This document shows, piece by piece, positions 1 to 11,909 of a DNA stretch of 64,000 bases. The notes beneath the pieces were generated by a model. That model did not search any database, was not told where the DNA came from, and saw only the letters and a program-made list of their open reading frames with translations. This DNA comes from Unio delphinus (Eukaryota > Mollusca > Bivalvia > Unionida > Unionidae). The stretch's first letter is position 1. Every line of letters begins with the position of its first letter. The position numbers and the translations under genes were made by a program. The stretch is from NCBI GenBank assembly GCA_029339505.1, contig JAQISU010000108.1:17912501-17976500 (forward strand), written 5' to 3'.

Positions 1-145
1 TATGTCTGCAGTGGGGCTGTTTGTTGTCATGTTTAGACCTGTGGTATCATGTCCATCCTGTTACATTAACCTGACACAAGGCTGACCGGTCCTAAAACTA
101 ACTTCTAAATGCTGCTCGTCCTGTGAGTCATCTGCTAGTATGGTT
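1..145 (-). mobile_element. SINE family A, fragment cut by the window edge
   Basis: Read on the minus strand, this is the middle of the tRNA-derived SINE seen complete at 32,461-32,778. It shares the stretches reading (plus strand) 'ggctgaccggtcctaaaact', 'ctaaatgctg' and a degraded form of the 'catgatgtccca' segment. The tRNA-like head should lie to the right but is not recognisable past about 145. The (CA)-rich tail would lie left of the window. The copy is strongly diverged. Confidence 0.6.
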
Positions 146-179
146 TTCTGTTTTAAGAGTAATTCCGATGTTTGAACAG

Positions 180-715
180 TACTAGCCTCACAAACATAAA
201 TGAAACCGAAATGCACATATATGAATAAGTAATGTACAAACCCGTATTGATGAGTAACATCGAAATTCTCGTGTATGAATAACTAATATACAAACCCGCA
301 TTGATGTGTAACATCGAACTCCTCATATATGAATAAATACTATACAAACCCGCATTGATGAGTGACATCGAAATCCCCATATATGATCAAGTAATATACA
401 AACCCGTATTGATGAGTAACACAGAAATGCTCGTGTATGAATAAGAAATATACAAACCCGCATTGATGTGTAACATTGAACTCCTCATATATGATTAAGT
501 AATATACAAACTCGTATGGATGAGTAACATCGAAATGCTCGTGTATGATTAAGTAATATACAGACTCGTATTGATGAGTAACATCGAACTCATCACATAT
601 GAATAAATAATATACACACCCGCATTTATAAGTAACATCGAAATGCTCGTGTATAAGTAATATACAAACTCGTATTGATGAGTAACTTAAAAACCCGCAT
701 TTATAACTAACATAT
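180..715. repeat. Minisatellite, about 54-bp unit, about 10 copies
   Basis: The core 'gatgagtaacatcgaaatgc' recurs every 50-60 bases, followed by 'gtgtatgaataagtaatata' and 'caaacccgtattg'. Copies differ by substitutions and small indels, and the last units (about 600-715) are shortened. Minus-strand open frames here are products of the repeat. Confidence 0.9.
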
Positions 716-1305
716 AAACTATGCAATAATCATTGAAGTTCGCTTATTGTTGTAGAAAATATTATTAATAGGGTAAAAAATATTGATTAACGTTTTAATC
801 ACGGAAATGGAAATACATGGTGGATATGAAACGTTCCTTTATTAATAGCTATTATTGGCTTAAAACTTAGGCGGCTTAAAGTAACAAAAATAGAATTAAA
901 AGTATTATGTTTAGAAGATGGCACATTAAGTAACTATTTTCTTACTAATTGTCAGAGCTAATTGTTATGTATGTGTGCGCGTAATCCCTGAATATTCATT
1001 CATTGCATGACTTTATGCTAATGCGACCCTATTGACATTATTGTGCGGCATAGATATGTATTGCTCTTTCTTACAGGTGACATTATCTTAGCAACCACTT
1101 ATGGGAACAGTGTACATATTTATTGGGAAAATATAAGACCTGCATCTAATATTAAATCAGTCATTAATTTAATTAATTCTCTAACAAATATTGTTTTATA
1201 AAATTATTACACTTTTTATATAATGCTATAATCATAGGAACAAAATCCTGCACTTCTAATAATCCTTCACAAATTTTCTGGTTGTTGCAGCAAATGTGGA
1301 TTTGG
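716..1305. other. AT-rich stretch, nothing recognised
   Basis: No coding potential, RNA gene or repeat could be supported on either strand. Confidence 0.5.
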
Positions 1306-1309
1306 TGGA

Positions 1310-1550
1310 CTTCCTGTCCGATTAAAAGTGGATTCGTCCTGGATGTACGTGTACAAGTGGATTCGTCCCGGATGTACGTGAACAAGTGGATTCGTTCTGG
1401 CTGTACGTGTACAAGTGGATTCGCTCTGGCTGTACGTGTACAAGTGGATTCGTCCTGGATGTACGTGTACAAATGGATTAGTTCTGGCTGTACGTGTACA
1501 AGTGGATTCGTCCTGGCTGTACGTGTGCAAATGGATTCGTTCTTGATGTC
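1310..1550. repeat. Minisatellite, 29-bp unit, about 8 copies
   Basis: The core 'gtacgtgtacaagtggattc' alternates with 'gtcctggat' or 'gttctggct'. Because 29 is not a multiple of three, the translated repeat recurs only every three units (29 residues), which explains the open frames on both strands. Confidence 0.9.
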
Positions 1551-2500
1551 AGAGTAAAAGCTTATTCATGGGATAAGTGATAAAAAGTACATAAACCAGT
1601 TGTACCCAAACTAACATCATAAGACATTGTCTACTATATTTTAAGAGGATATATATTTCCAAAGAGTCTGTGCCGAGACACTTCAACACTATGGGGCGCT
1701 CTACAGATATGACGAACTTCTGAGAGAGTGACATGTGTAAGGTGACGTTGTTTTCATTTGCGACATGCGTAATGGGGAGAATGTTGACACACCTCTATGT
1801 TACTTATATGTACTGTGGCATAATTTATTTTGATATTGTACTTCTGGAAACTCTACATGATCTAAGTACACAGCTAACCATAATGACTGCCCCCTTGTGC
1901 TACAAAAAAAAAATCAACCCTTGATTAACCTAAAGTAAACCATCTTTAGCAGTTATTAAAAAAGGGAAAATAAATGTTACCGGACTAGATAATATCAGCT
2001 TTTGAAAGTATAAGGTATTAATTGCCAAATACATGAAAGGTAAATTAATCATTGGTTCTTCTTGTTTGCAATTTACTTTAAAGTCTAGGAAGAGAAAATG
2101 ACCAAGCAGAGCTAGCATTGTTTTTACAGATCACATCTAAAGTAAGGCCAAGCTGTGTACTTCATAAGACATATTAAACCAATCAGGCACCAAAATAAAG
2201 GAAAGTATAAAGTTCTTTTAACAATACCTAAGATATATTATGTCATTTTTTATACAAAGTTAGTACAACCAGTGAAGTAAAACGGGAAATTTGTTTTCTT
2301 TGATAATTTGACCATATGCAAAATACGAAATATAGAGGGAAACCAAATTAAGAAAAATATTGGCAAACCTTGAAGAAAGAGTTCACTTCGTCCAATTCAC
2401 AAACTCTGCTGGGTCTGCCTTGGTTTTCTTCAAGACCAATTGCAAAACGTCTTCCATGCATCAGTTATGGCTATAGAACAAATAGCTCCGTTTCTAGTAT
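1551..2500. other. Spacer, nothing recognised
   Basis: Only short frames with no recognisable domain, and no repeat of note. The frame at 1,733-1,924 (+) has no family signature. Confidence 0.4.
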
Positions 2501-2504
2501 GGTC

Positions 2505-2735
2505 ATAGAAAGGCCACGATACTAGACATGTATGACCATAGCAAGACCATGATACTATACTTGTATCGCCATAGGAATACCATTATACTTTATTTGTTTG
2601 ACCATAGGAAGACCATGACACTATACTTGTATGACCATAGGAAGACAGTGATACTTTACTTGTATGACCACAGGAATATCATGGTATTATACTTGTATGA
2701 CCATTGGAAGAACATGATATTATGGTCAATTCGAG
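2505..2735. repeat. Minisatellite, 33-bp unit, about 7 copies
   Basis: The core 'cttgtatgaccataggaaga' is followed by 'ccatgatactata'. The period is 33 bp, so the plus strand stays open across it and gives a repetitive peptide that I do not treat as a gene. Confidence 0.9.
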
Positions 2736-2739
2736 AATA

Positions 2740-3365
2740 TATTATTCTACATCTCGTGCACGTTTGATTCATATCCCATAAGTGTGCATAGTTTTTGATG
2801 CAATAATGTTTTTCTTTATTTTCATTTTCCTCGGTGGGTATTTTTGGGGTGGGTGGAAGGGACTACCAAAGGATCGACAATCAAATTGCAAAGAAAATTA
2901 CGCCATGGTGCAGAACACATACGGTTGTATTATTCGTCCCTGCCGGAGAAGAGAGAAATCTTCAACTTTGCTTTTAAAAAAAGCACTTCTCGATGACAAG
3001 ATTACTTAGGTCTATTCGTTGTAAGAAGCTCCTTGTTGTAAAGCCCCGTTTCCTGGAGTTATTCTTTGACTGTATATCTGTTGTAGACACGGTAACGTAG
3101 CCCATGACTGTATATGGTCTTCAAAGAGCACGTAGAGATATCGCAACATCTACAACGTATTCACCATCACTCAGCAAAACCTTTTAGTCTAGATAGTTTG
3201 TGTTGATGAACATTGTTTATGAATACTGTCAAGTAATGAAGGATTGATGGAAGACAGATAGACCACACCACGGTCTTAGTATTTTCCTTCTATATTTAAC
3301 CAGTTTAGCCAGTAGGCGAATCATGGGTATAGTGTAAACCAATCTATGACGTCAAAGACCTTGAT
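2740..3365. other. Spacer with one short unrecognised frame
   Basis: A 75-residue plus-strand frame at 2,782-3,009 starts with a hydrophobic stretch rich in F and I, then G and W residues, then a basic tail. I do not recognise it, and neither the start nor the stop has supporting context. It is more likely chance than a gene. Confidence 0.3.
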
Positions 3366-4320
3366 CTGACTCCATAATTTAATGGAAATAGGCTGTATTA
3401 TTGTTTCAAAGTCATGTGTAGTAATTATAACTTAATCGAATTAGGCTGTATTTTGTTTCAAAGTCATGTGTAGTAATTATAACTTAATCGAATTAGGCTG
3501 TATAATTGTTTCCAAGTCATGTGTAGTAATTATAACTTAATCGAATTAGGATGTATGTTTGTTTCCAAGTCATGTGTCGTAATTATAGCTTAATCGAATT
3601 AGGCTGTATAATTGTTTCCATGTCATGTGTCGTAATAATAACTTAATCGAAATAGGCTGTATAATTGTTTCCAAGTCATGTGTAGTAATTATAACTTAAT
3701 CGAATTAGGATGTATTTTTGTTTCAAAGTCATGTGTAGTAATTATAACTTAATCGAATTAGGCTGTATTTTTGTTTCCAAGTCATGTGTCGTAATTATAA
3801 CTTAGTCGAATTAGGCGTTATTTTGTTTCCAAGTCATGTGTAGTAATTATAACTTAATCGAATTAGGATGTATTTTGTTTCCAAGTCATGTGTAGTAATT
3901 ATAACTTAATCGAATTAGGCTGTATTTTGTTTCAAAGTCATGTGTAGTAATTATAACTTAATCGCATTACGCTGTATAATTGTTTCCAAGTCGTGTGTCG
4001 TAATTATAGCTTAATCGAATTAGACGTTATTTTGTTTCCAAGTCATGTGTAGTAATTATAACTTAATCGAATTAGGCTGTATAATTGTTTCCAAGTCATG
4101 TGTATTAATTATAACTTAATCGAATTAGGCTGTATTTTTGTTTCCAAGTCATGTGTCGTAATTATAGCTTAATCGAATTAGGCTGTATAATTGTTTCCAT
4201 GTCATGTGTCGTAATAATAACTTAATCGAAATAGGCTGTATAATTGTTTCCAAGTCATGTGTAATAATTATAATTTAATCGAATTAGGCTGTATGTTTGT
4301 TTCCAAGTCATGTGTCATAA
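3366..4320. repeat. Minisatellite, 53-bp unit, about 18 copies
   Basis: Units contain 'cgaattaggctgtataattg', 'tttccaagtcatgtgtagta' and 'attataacttaat'. There are several sequence classes ('ggctgtataattg', 'ggatgtatttttg', 'ggcgttattttg'; 'tgtagtaat' or 'tgtcgtaat') in irregular order, as expected from unequal exchange. No long frame is open. Confidence 0.95.
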
Positions 4321-5339
4321 ATATCATTATTGCCAAGTAATCAATCTTTAATTTAATGGTATAAAGAACTTACAAGAACAAAACAAACACTTTAGAAAGA
4401 AAACCGACAGGAAACATGGCTGGTACCTATTCGAATAAAAATCGACACAAACGGCTTCGTATATGTTTGAATGAAGTAGGTAACCTACAAAGCATGGCTA
4501 ATACATGGTTGAATGAAAAGGATAATCTACACAACATGGTTAGTGTCAAGTGCCAAATTTTTCGCCAGTGAAATTCATTAATTAATTCTTAGTCTAGCCG
4601 ACAATTAACTGTTTTGGAATAGGAGTTTGGACGAAAAAATGTTTACTTAACTGGGTCAGGCTGTTAAAATATTGATAGTAGAACCGAACTTGGTGTTTGA
4701 CACGCTTAAGAGAGAGAATTTCTCACGTATAGATGTCAAAGTGATTTGAAACAAATGGTAGGGTGATATTTCGACCCCAAGTGGCATTTTTGGCCTCTTG
4801 ATTGACGGTTTTTCAAAATGTTCGTAGGAATAGCATTTATTCCGATTGGTCAAATGTAGAAGGAGGGGGGGGGTGTTGAATCGTAGGATCGGGGAAATAT
4901 ATTCTCTGAGCTTATGAGTTTGAATTAGTCTAAAAATTTCTCTGCAAGAGAGAAACCGAAGGTAGAAGAAATTACCAGGACTTTAGGAAAGGACGTTCGT
5001 AAAAAAATATTGGGTTCCAGGGAAAAACTGAATGTGGAACGATTGTAAGACGCCAAAAACACAAGGAAAATAGTTTGTTTGGAAAGAGTGAGAATTAGCG
5101 AGAAGTCAAGAAAAGGAGGGAAAAGAAGTCAAGAAAAGGAGGGAAAAGAAGTCAGAAGTCAGAGTTGTGGAATTCCCCGTTCAATCAAAGGGCAAGCTAA
5201 AGTCGTGACGCACGCAGAAGGAAAAAATCAGTCGACGAACAAGGTCATTGTGAATCACCCAACAGTCCAATGTTAATGAACATTCGATTTCATGATGAAA
5301 GTTACTATCAGTTATTAACGGTTAAATTCATCTATTTTA
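4321..5339. other. Spacer with lone monomers and a purine-rich duplication
   Basis: About 4,470-4,555 holds two solitary, diverged units of the monomer family that forms arrays at 5,715-5,935 and 6,120-6,795 ('gttgaatgaa' followed by 'ggataatctacacaacatgg'). A poly-G run lies at 4,864-4,872. About 5,098-5,160 repeats 'gaagtcaagaaaaggaggga' more than twice. The 65-residue frame at 5,079-5,276 (+) covers this low-complexity stretch and is not recognised. Confidence 0.5.
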
Positions 5340-5640
5340 TTAGTGTTTGAATTTTAATTAACGTATCTGCTATTTTTAAAGCTTCGGTTTAGAAGTACTT
5401 TCTGAACGAAGAATAGTCAGAAGGAAAGAAAATTGTAATATATATTTACTGTGTCATTCTTCTCTTAATTGTATTTTAATTAAATTCACTTTTTATCTTT
5501 ACGGGGGCTCGTGTGTTGTCTTGTTCAAGATACCATCTCAGATTACCATATCCACTCTATGACCGGGCAAATTACACCGTAGAGGTCATTCCTTAGAAAA
5601 ACCTAGTATTAACGGGAAGCGGTGTCGAGTGTTATTTTTC
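5340..5640 (+). repeat. Dispersed repeat copy A, possibly LTR end plus leader
   Basis: This stretch is clearly related to 55,280-55,575. Shared blocks, in the same order, are 'tttacggggg(a)ctcgt', 'ctcagatt', 'accggg..aatta', 'ggtcat..cttaga' and 'agtat.aa'. The block 'gggggctcgt' resembles the tRNA-Pro-type primer binding site that follows the left LTR in many LTR retroelements. An LTR/leader identity is therefore inference; no gag or pol fragment was seen nearby. Confidence 0.45.
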
Positions 5641-5714
5641 CAAGTTGCGCAATACCTCTGACCAGGGACTTGTGCAATATTGTACTGATAACCCTTGATA
5701 CCGAGCCAGCCGTT

Positions 5715-5935
5715 ACAGTTAGTATATTTTTTAATGAAATGGGTAATCAACACAACATGGTTAGTATATTTTTGAATGAAATTGGTAATCTACACAATAT
5801 GGTTAGTATATTTTTGAATGAAATGGGTAATCAACACAACAAGGTTAGTATATTTTTGAATGAAATGGGTAATCTACACAACATGGTTTGTATGTTTTTG
5901 AATGAGAGGGGTAACCTACATAACGAGGATAATTC
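5715..5935. repeat. Minisatellite, 42-bp unit, about 5 copies
   Basis: The unit contains 'ttagtatatttttgaatgaa' and 'atgggtaatctacacaacat'. The period is a multiple of three, so both strands stay open (for example 5,622-5,957, +). The monomer is related to the 44-bp half-units of the next array. Confidence 0.9.
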
Positions 5936-6119
5936 AAAATGCATAGTGCAGCAATAAGATTTGAATAATCTAATTTTGATATTCAATGAACAATTCATAA
6001 ATTTACGTAGAAGCATGTTTATGTACACAAAAATCTGAAATATCTGATGATACCTTCATCATCTGACTGGTTGGATTTTAAAACGTGACCTATATACGTA
6101 CAGATGATGACGTAGGTAA

Positions 6120-6795
6120 GAGCAAGGCTGTTAGTACATGTTTGAATGGAAGTAAAAACCGTCACAACCTGGCTGGTACGCTATTAAATGAACGTGCTAA
6201 CCTAACTACACAACCTCTCTAGTACATGTTTGAATGAGCGTGATAACCGTCACAACTTGATTGGTACGCTATTAAATGAACGTGCTAACCTAACTACACA
6301 ACCTCTCTAGTACATGTTTGAATGAGCGTGATAACCGTCACAACTTGATTGGTACGCTATTAAATGAACGTGCTAACCTAACTACACAACCTCTCTAGTA
6401 CATGTTTGAATAAGCGTGATAACCGTCACAACTTGATTGGTACGCTATTAAATGAACGTGCTAACCTAACTACACAACCTCTCTAGTACATGTTTGAATG
6501 AGCGTGATAACCGTCACAACTTGATTGGTACGCTATTAAATGAACGTGCTAACCTAACTACACAACCTCTCTAGTACATGTTTGAATAAGCGTGATAACC
6601 GTCACAACTTGATTGGTACGTTATTAAATGAACGTGCTAACCTAACTACACAACCTCTCTAGTACATGTTTGAATGAGCGTGATAACCGTCACAACTTGA
6701 TTTTGTGTGCTATTAAATGAACGTGCTAACCTACCTACACAACCTCTCTAGTACATGTTTGAATGGAAGGGATAATCTACACAACATAATTAAAT
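6120..6795. repeat. Higher-order minisatellite, 88-bp dimeric unit, about 7 copies
   Basis: Each 88-bp unit is two diverged half-units of about 44 bp: one with 'ggtacgctattaaatgaacg' and 'ctaacctaactacacaac', the other with 'agtacatgtttgaatgagcg' and 'gataaccgtcacaac'. The dimers are nearly identical to each other while the two halves differ, which is higher-order repeat structure. The flanking units (about 6,120-6,200 and 6,750-6,795) are more diverged. Confidence 0.9.
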
Positions 6796-6912
6796 CGTGA
6801 ATAAGGAAAGAAACAATAAAACTTGAATGATAAATGGCTTTCAAAAGAGGGAACTACATGTCGGTGTTATGCTGTTGTTAGAATAACAAACTCTCTAAAC
6901 AATAATTAAAAA

Positions 6913-7420
<508 letters not shown>

Positions 7421-8805
7421 ATTTTTCTTTTGAGATAATTGTAGTAGAATTGTTGCATTTGTATATTTTGTTACATGCATCTTTTAGTAGAATTTAGGTT
7501 TTTCTTTCAAGAACAAACTTTATCAGAATGAGTTCCTATAATTAGCCTAATTCAGTTTAAATCTCTTTGCCTGTGTGTGTCTGTGTGTGCATGTGTTTGC
7601 GTGTCTCTGTGTGCATGTGTGAGAGCGTGTGTATATCTGTGCGTGCGTGCGTGTGTGTTTACTCAGTATTGTCTAAATAGACTTACAATAAATAATTAAA
7701 CGAATTTAGAGTTCAAGGTAATAAATTACTATCAAACGACCACAGTTCAATTAAGTTACTTCATTTCTTGAAAGCCAATGGAAGTAAATAATTCAGAAAG
7801 GTTATATATAAACTAGTATTTTTGTTGGTCAGGTGAGAATGTTACGAAATGTTACGAGAGCGTGGACAACAAAATACCTCATCTTGTTTTAGTATATAGT
7901 TTGCCTTTCTGGTATCAACGCCAAACAGCAGATGTACGGTTTCATGTATTTCGTTATATTAATGTCATGGTAGATATTTCAACATTTTACAAATCAAAAT
8001 CTTTAGCTATTCAATTTAGCAAAAATGACTAGCAAGTAATGGAGCAATGGCATTTTTAAATTCTACCCGTTACAGTGAATACTTGGTAAGGTATTGCCGA
8101 GTGTTCTACTGACCCCATGGGTGTCATTAAATCCTGTTACAGTGAATATGTGGAAGGAATTGACAAGTGTAATTACTGACCCTCAAGAGAAATCTAGATA
8201 AAAAGTATTTCTACCTTTCTAAGTTTCTTTTATGCACCCATTGGTCAAAATGCATAGGCACAAAAACTTCTCAATGATCACTACAAAAGATGTATTGCAC
8301 CACCAAGTGGATTTCCCATGACGTTAAACTTAGCACCAAATTCTTTTTGTAAGTCATACTTACCTTATAAAAATAAAATTGTATTTTTTTTAATTCTATT
8401 CAGTCCTTAGTCATTATTGTTATATTGAGGGTCATATTTCTGATTGAATCATCTGAAATTAGTAATAGTAATAAAACAAAGATTTAGTTTTTTTTTAAGT
8501 GCAACTATACTGAGAAGACATATTTATTTAAATGGTTTTCTTACATATAAATCTACAGATATTTTCTTTCTATTGTAAAACTCTCACCGATATAGCAATT
8601 TGAAAACTAATTGTCCCCTAACCTCATATCTGGAAAAGGTTACATTTAATTGAATGGAAATATGCTATGGATTAGCTGCTACATGCTATTGTCATTATTT
8701 GACAACTTCGACAGACCAGCTAGTTTAAATGTACAAGTTTAAAATATAAATTGCGTGTCCTGACGGTGTGGTTGACCCATTCTTTATAAGTCTAATATAA
8801 GCATT
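7421..8805. other. Spacer with an imperfect GT-rich tract
   Basis: Positions 7,571-7,660 are an impure (GT)n/(GC)-containing tract. The rest is AT-rich with no recognisable gene. Confidence 0.5.
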
Positions 8806-8807
8806 CA

Positions 8808-9212
8808 AAGCAGAATACTTCAAAGCATTAACAAATTGAAATTACCGTTTATAAACTACCTACTTCAATACATTAACAAATTGAAATTATCGTTTATAAA
8901 CTACATACTTCAATGCATTAACACATTGAAATTACCATTTGTAAACTAAACACTTCAATACATTAACATGTTGAAATTACCTTTTGTAAACTACATACAT
9001 CAGTGCATCAACACATTGAAATTACTGTTTGTAAACTGAATACTTTAATATATTAACGCATTGAAAGTGCCGTTTATAAACTACATATTTCAATGCATTA
9101 ACACATTAAAATTACTATTTGTAAACTAAAAACTTCAATAAATTAGCATGTTGAAATTCCCATTGGTAAACTACGTACGTCAATACATTAACACATTGAA
9201 ATTACCATTTGT
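8808..9212. repeat. Minisatellite, 45-bp unit, about 9 copies
   Basis: The unit contains 'acttcaatacattaacaaat', 'tgaaattaccgtttataaac' and 'tacat'. Variants alternate 'gtttataaa' with 'atttgtaaa', hinting at a two-unit pattern. Confidence 0.9.
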
Positions 9213-9585
9213 TGCCGAGTAGGAATAGGGGGATAAAATTCTTACATGTTTTGAAAATTATTCTCTTAAGAAATCGTGGTGGAGATACAAAAAGATAATT
9301 GTGACCATTACGCCACAAATCCATTAGCCACTTTGTGGATTAAAATGACCAAACATACAATATTAGGATGGAATGTGACAACTTATGTCATCAGTCACAA
9401 CAGGTCACTCTTATGTGGTTTAATGAATGTAAGTTGACCGCAGGGGAATCTACAATTTAGCTGGACTGCACAAGATAGAGACGTGTGTCTCGTAGTGGTT
9501 TGGAGAGACTATATGGCCATTCAATTTGGGCCTGTGACGAGAGGCTGGGTGGCTTGAAAGAGGTGATTGACTGTATAACATTAGT
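9213..9585. other. Spacer, nothing recognised
   Basis: No coding or repeat signal that I can support. Confidence 0.4.
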
Positions 9586-9587
9586 AC

Positions 9588-9850
9588 ACACATTTGACAG
9601 TACATACATTGATAGATTGTATTTACATAATTAGGTCACAAGTCCTATACAAATTTGACAGTACATACATCGATACATTGTATTTACATAATTAGATCAC
9701 AAGTCCTATACACATTTGACAGTACATACATCGATATATTGTATTTACATAATTAGGTCACAAGTCCTATACAAATTTGACAGTACATACATCGATATAT
9801 TGTATTTACATAATTACGTCACAAGTCCTATACAAATTTGTAATATTCTC
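9588..9850. repeat. Minisatellite, about 61-bp unit, about 4 copies
   Basis: The unit contains 'atttgacagtacatacatcg', 'atatattgtatttacataat' and 'taggtcacaagtcctataca'. A single detached copy lies at about 10,510-10,560 ('acacatttgacagtacatac'). Confidence 0.9.
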
Positions 9851-9859
9851 TTATCAAGT

Positions 9860-11160
9860 AACATAAAAGTCACTTCTTCTATGATCATTAGCACTTAGCA
9901 AAAACCTAACTTAGTGTATGGCGAATTAAATCCCAAATACTTCTAGAATTACTAAGACAATTAAAGTTCTGAACATACGTATTTCAAATAATGTCCAACA
10001 CTGAAGGTGTTGATGTGCCTGCAGTGACCTGAATTTTCTATAATTCTCAGCAGATGTATCTTTCCATAAATATTATTAAGGCGCTTTGTATTTAATTCTT
10101 GAAGATTCAAAATCATTACAAGGTAAAATATGTTGCTAAAATTATAATTTAGGATGTAGTAAACAGAAAATAAATGTTTAATTCCATTGATCATGATTTT
10201 AATATTAAATTCACACCCAAAGAGAAAATATTAGAATTGTATTAGTTGTTTACAGAATAGTCAGGTACAAATTGAACATGATTTTGGACAAGATCGGCAC
10301 ACAATATACAATTTTGTATAACCCACAATATATATGTACAATTAAATTGTAAGTGTTAGTTTTTTTTCTCCATGACTAAAGGTTATGCATAGTTGTATTT
10401 TGGACTGGACCTTGTCAATAAAAATAACCATTTTCATTGTGTACCTTACTAGAAACCAAACATTTTCTAGAAATGAACTTTGGACATACATCCTGTCTCT
10501 GTTCTTGTGGATAATATTAGTACACACATTTGACAGTACATACATTGATATATTGATACAATCTGAAATACAAAGCAAGTTAAACATTTAATTTTGTGAA
10601 ATTACTTTCATCATGTTATTTAGCCCGTGGTAGAATGGGCTACTTCCGTGAGGTGGATTCTAGAAGTAAATGGTTGTGACTGTAATGTGAAAATGAAGGT
10701 TAAGTCGCCGGATTGTATGTATGCCATGGTCATCTGATCTGCGTTGGTACGTTACTTCTTTTGAATGAAGGGTTGTGGTCACGCTTGCACTCCTTGTGTT
10801 CATTTATAGGGTGATTTCATGTCGTCATAGATTTCACTTTATTGATAAAACGTCAGACTCCTGTGAACTGACGTTCATATTAAATAGGTTAGCAGCGAGA
10901 CCTGTATTATTATTTATTTCATCCCAGATCGGATATTTTGAAGACCTGGCAGTTTCTGACATTTTTAAGTGAGAAATTTCGCTTGTATTACGTAACTGAG
11001 TTGGTACTAATGAATAACTTTGAAATAGGTTTTGATATATTTATATTTTTGACACTTTTTAACAGTAATGATGGTAGTTTGGAATAGGCGTATAAATATT
11101 CCAATTTATGTTAGATAAATAAGATTTTGGTAACCTGTAACTTTTTTATTACCTTTGAAA
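9860..11160. other. Spacer with one detached minisatellite unit
   Basis: The only recognised item is the lone copy of the 9,588-9,850 unit at about 10,510-10,560. Short frames (9,961-10,194 and 10,342-10,587, minus; 10,775-10,972, plus) match nothing I recognise. Confidence 0.4.
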
Positions 11161-11166
11161 AAACAA

Positions 11167-11210
<44 letters not shown>

Positions 11211-11906
11211 TGAGGACTTTGTATAGCGCCTAATATTTAGAAGCTCTAAGCGCTTTACAAATCTATAATGATATGACTACAAAACAAAAATTAAAATAAA
11301 CACCATGAAATTAGAAAACATAAAAAATGCTGAAATTATTTAAGGTAGGAACATTATTAGATCTTTAAGTTTATTCCTGCAGTCGCAATAGGGGAGTTTT
11401 AAGAGCACTCTTAAATGGGACCACTGTCTCGTTGAGACTAATTTCAATGGGCATTTCGTTCCACGTTGCTGGGTCCTGGTATGCAAAAGAACGTTGTCCA
11501 TATGACTTCGTTTTTATAGTGGGAATAATGAGAATGCGATTGTCAGAAGAGGAGCTTAAATATCTTGATGGTGTCTATACATTTGTGAGGCCAGATAGAT
11601 ATGTTGGACTGGAGTCTGTCAGTAAAACGTAGCACAGAGAACAAATTTTGTGTTTGATTCTGGATCGACGGGATAGCCAGTGTAGTACACGGGGAGGTGT
11701 GCAGAGATCGTGGTACTCTTATGATAATCCGAGCAGCTATGTTTTGAACTTTTTGAAGTTTCGGGAGTATATATTGAGACCAACCAGACAGAATTGAGTT
11801 ACAATAGTCCAGTCTTGAAAGTACTAATGAACACACACGTGTCTTAGCTGCATCAACTGAAAGATATTTTCGTATGGAGCTGATGCATCTCAGCTCAAGA
11901 TACAAA
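11167..11906 (-). pseudogene. 5'-truncated LINE (CR1/L2-like): reverse transcriptase C-terminus and 3' tail
   Basis: On the minus strand this begins at the conserved 'YLELR.ISSIRKYLSVDA' segment that lies downstream of the polymerase palm in CR1/L2/Jockey-type LINEs. It continues with 'LVLSRLDYCNSILSG', which is typical of that family. The frame at 11,543-11,905 covers 120 residues and then shifts; further family sequence continues out of frame to about 11,340. The 3' end is 'aagtcctcattgtt' followed by (ATT)n, seen as (AAT)n at 11,167-11,208 on the plus strand. Endonuclease and catalytic reverse transcriptase motifs are missing, as expected of a 5' truncation during target-primed reverse transcription. 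The 3' untranslated region matches the plus-strand copy at 41,640-44,230. Confidence 0.85.
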
Positions 11907-11909
11907 ACC

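Noticed and set aside
10620..10700. tRNA-like stretch
   Set aside because: No consistent A/B boxes or fold could be read.
11432..11632. 66-residue plus-strand frame
   Set aside because: It is the antisense of the LINE remnant on the minus strand.
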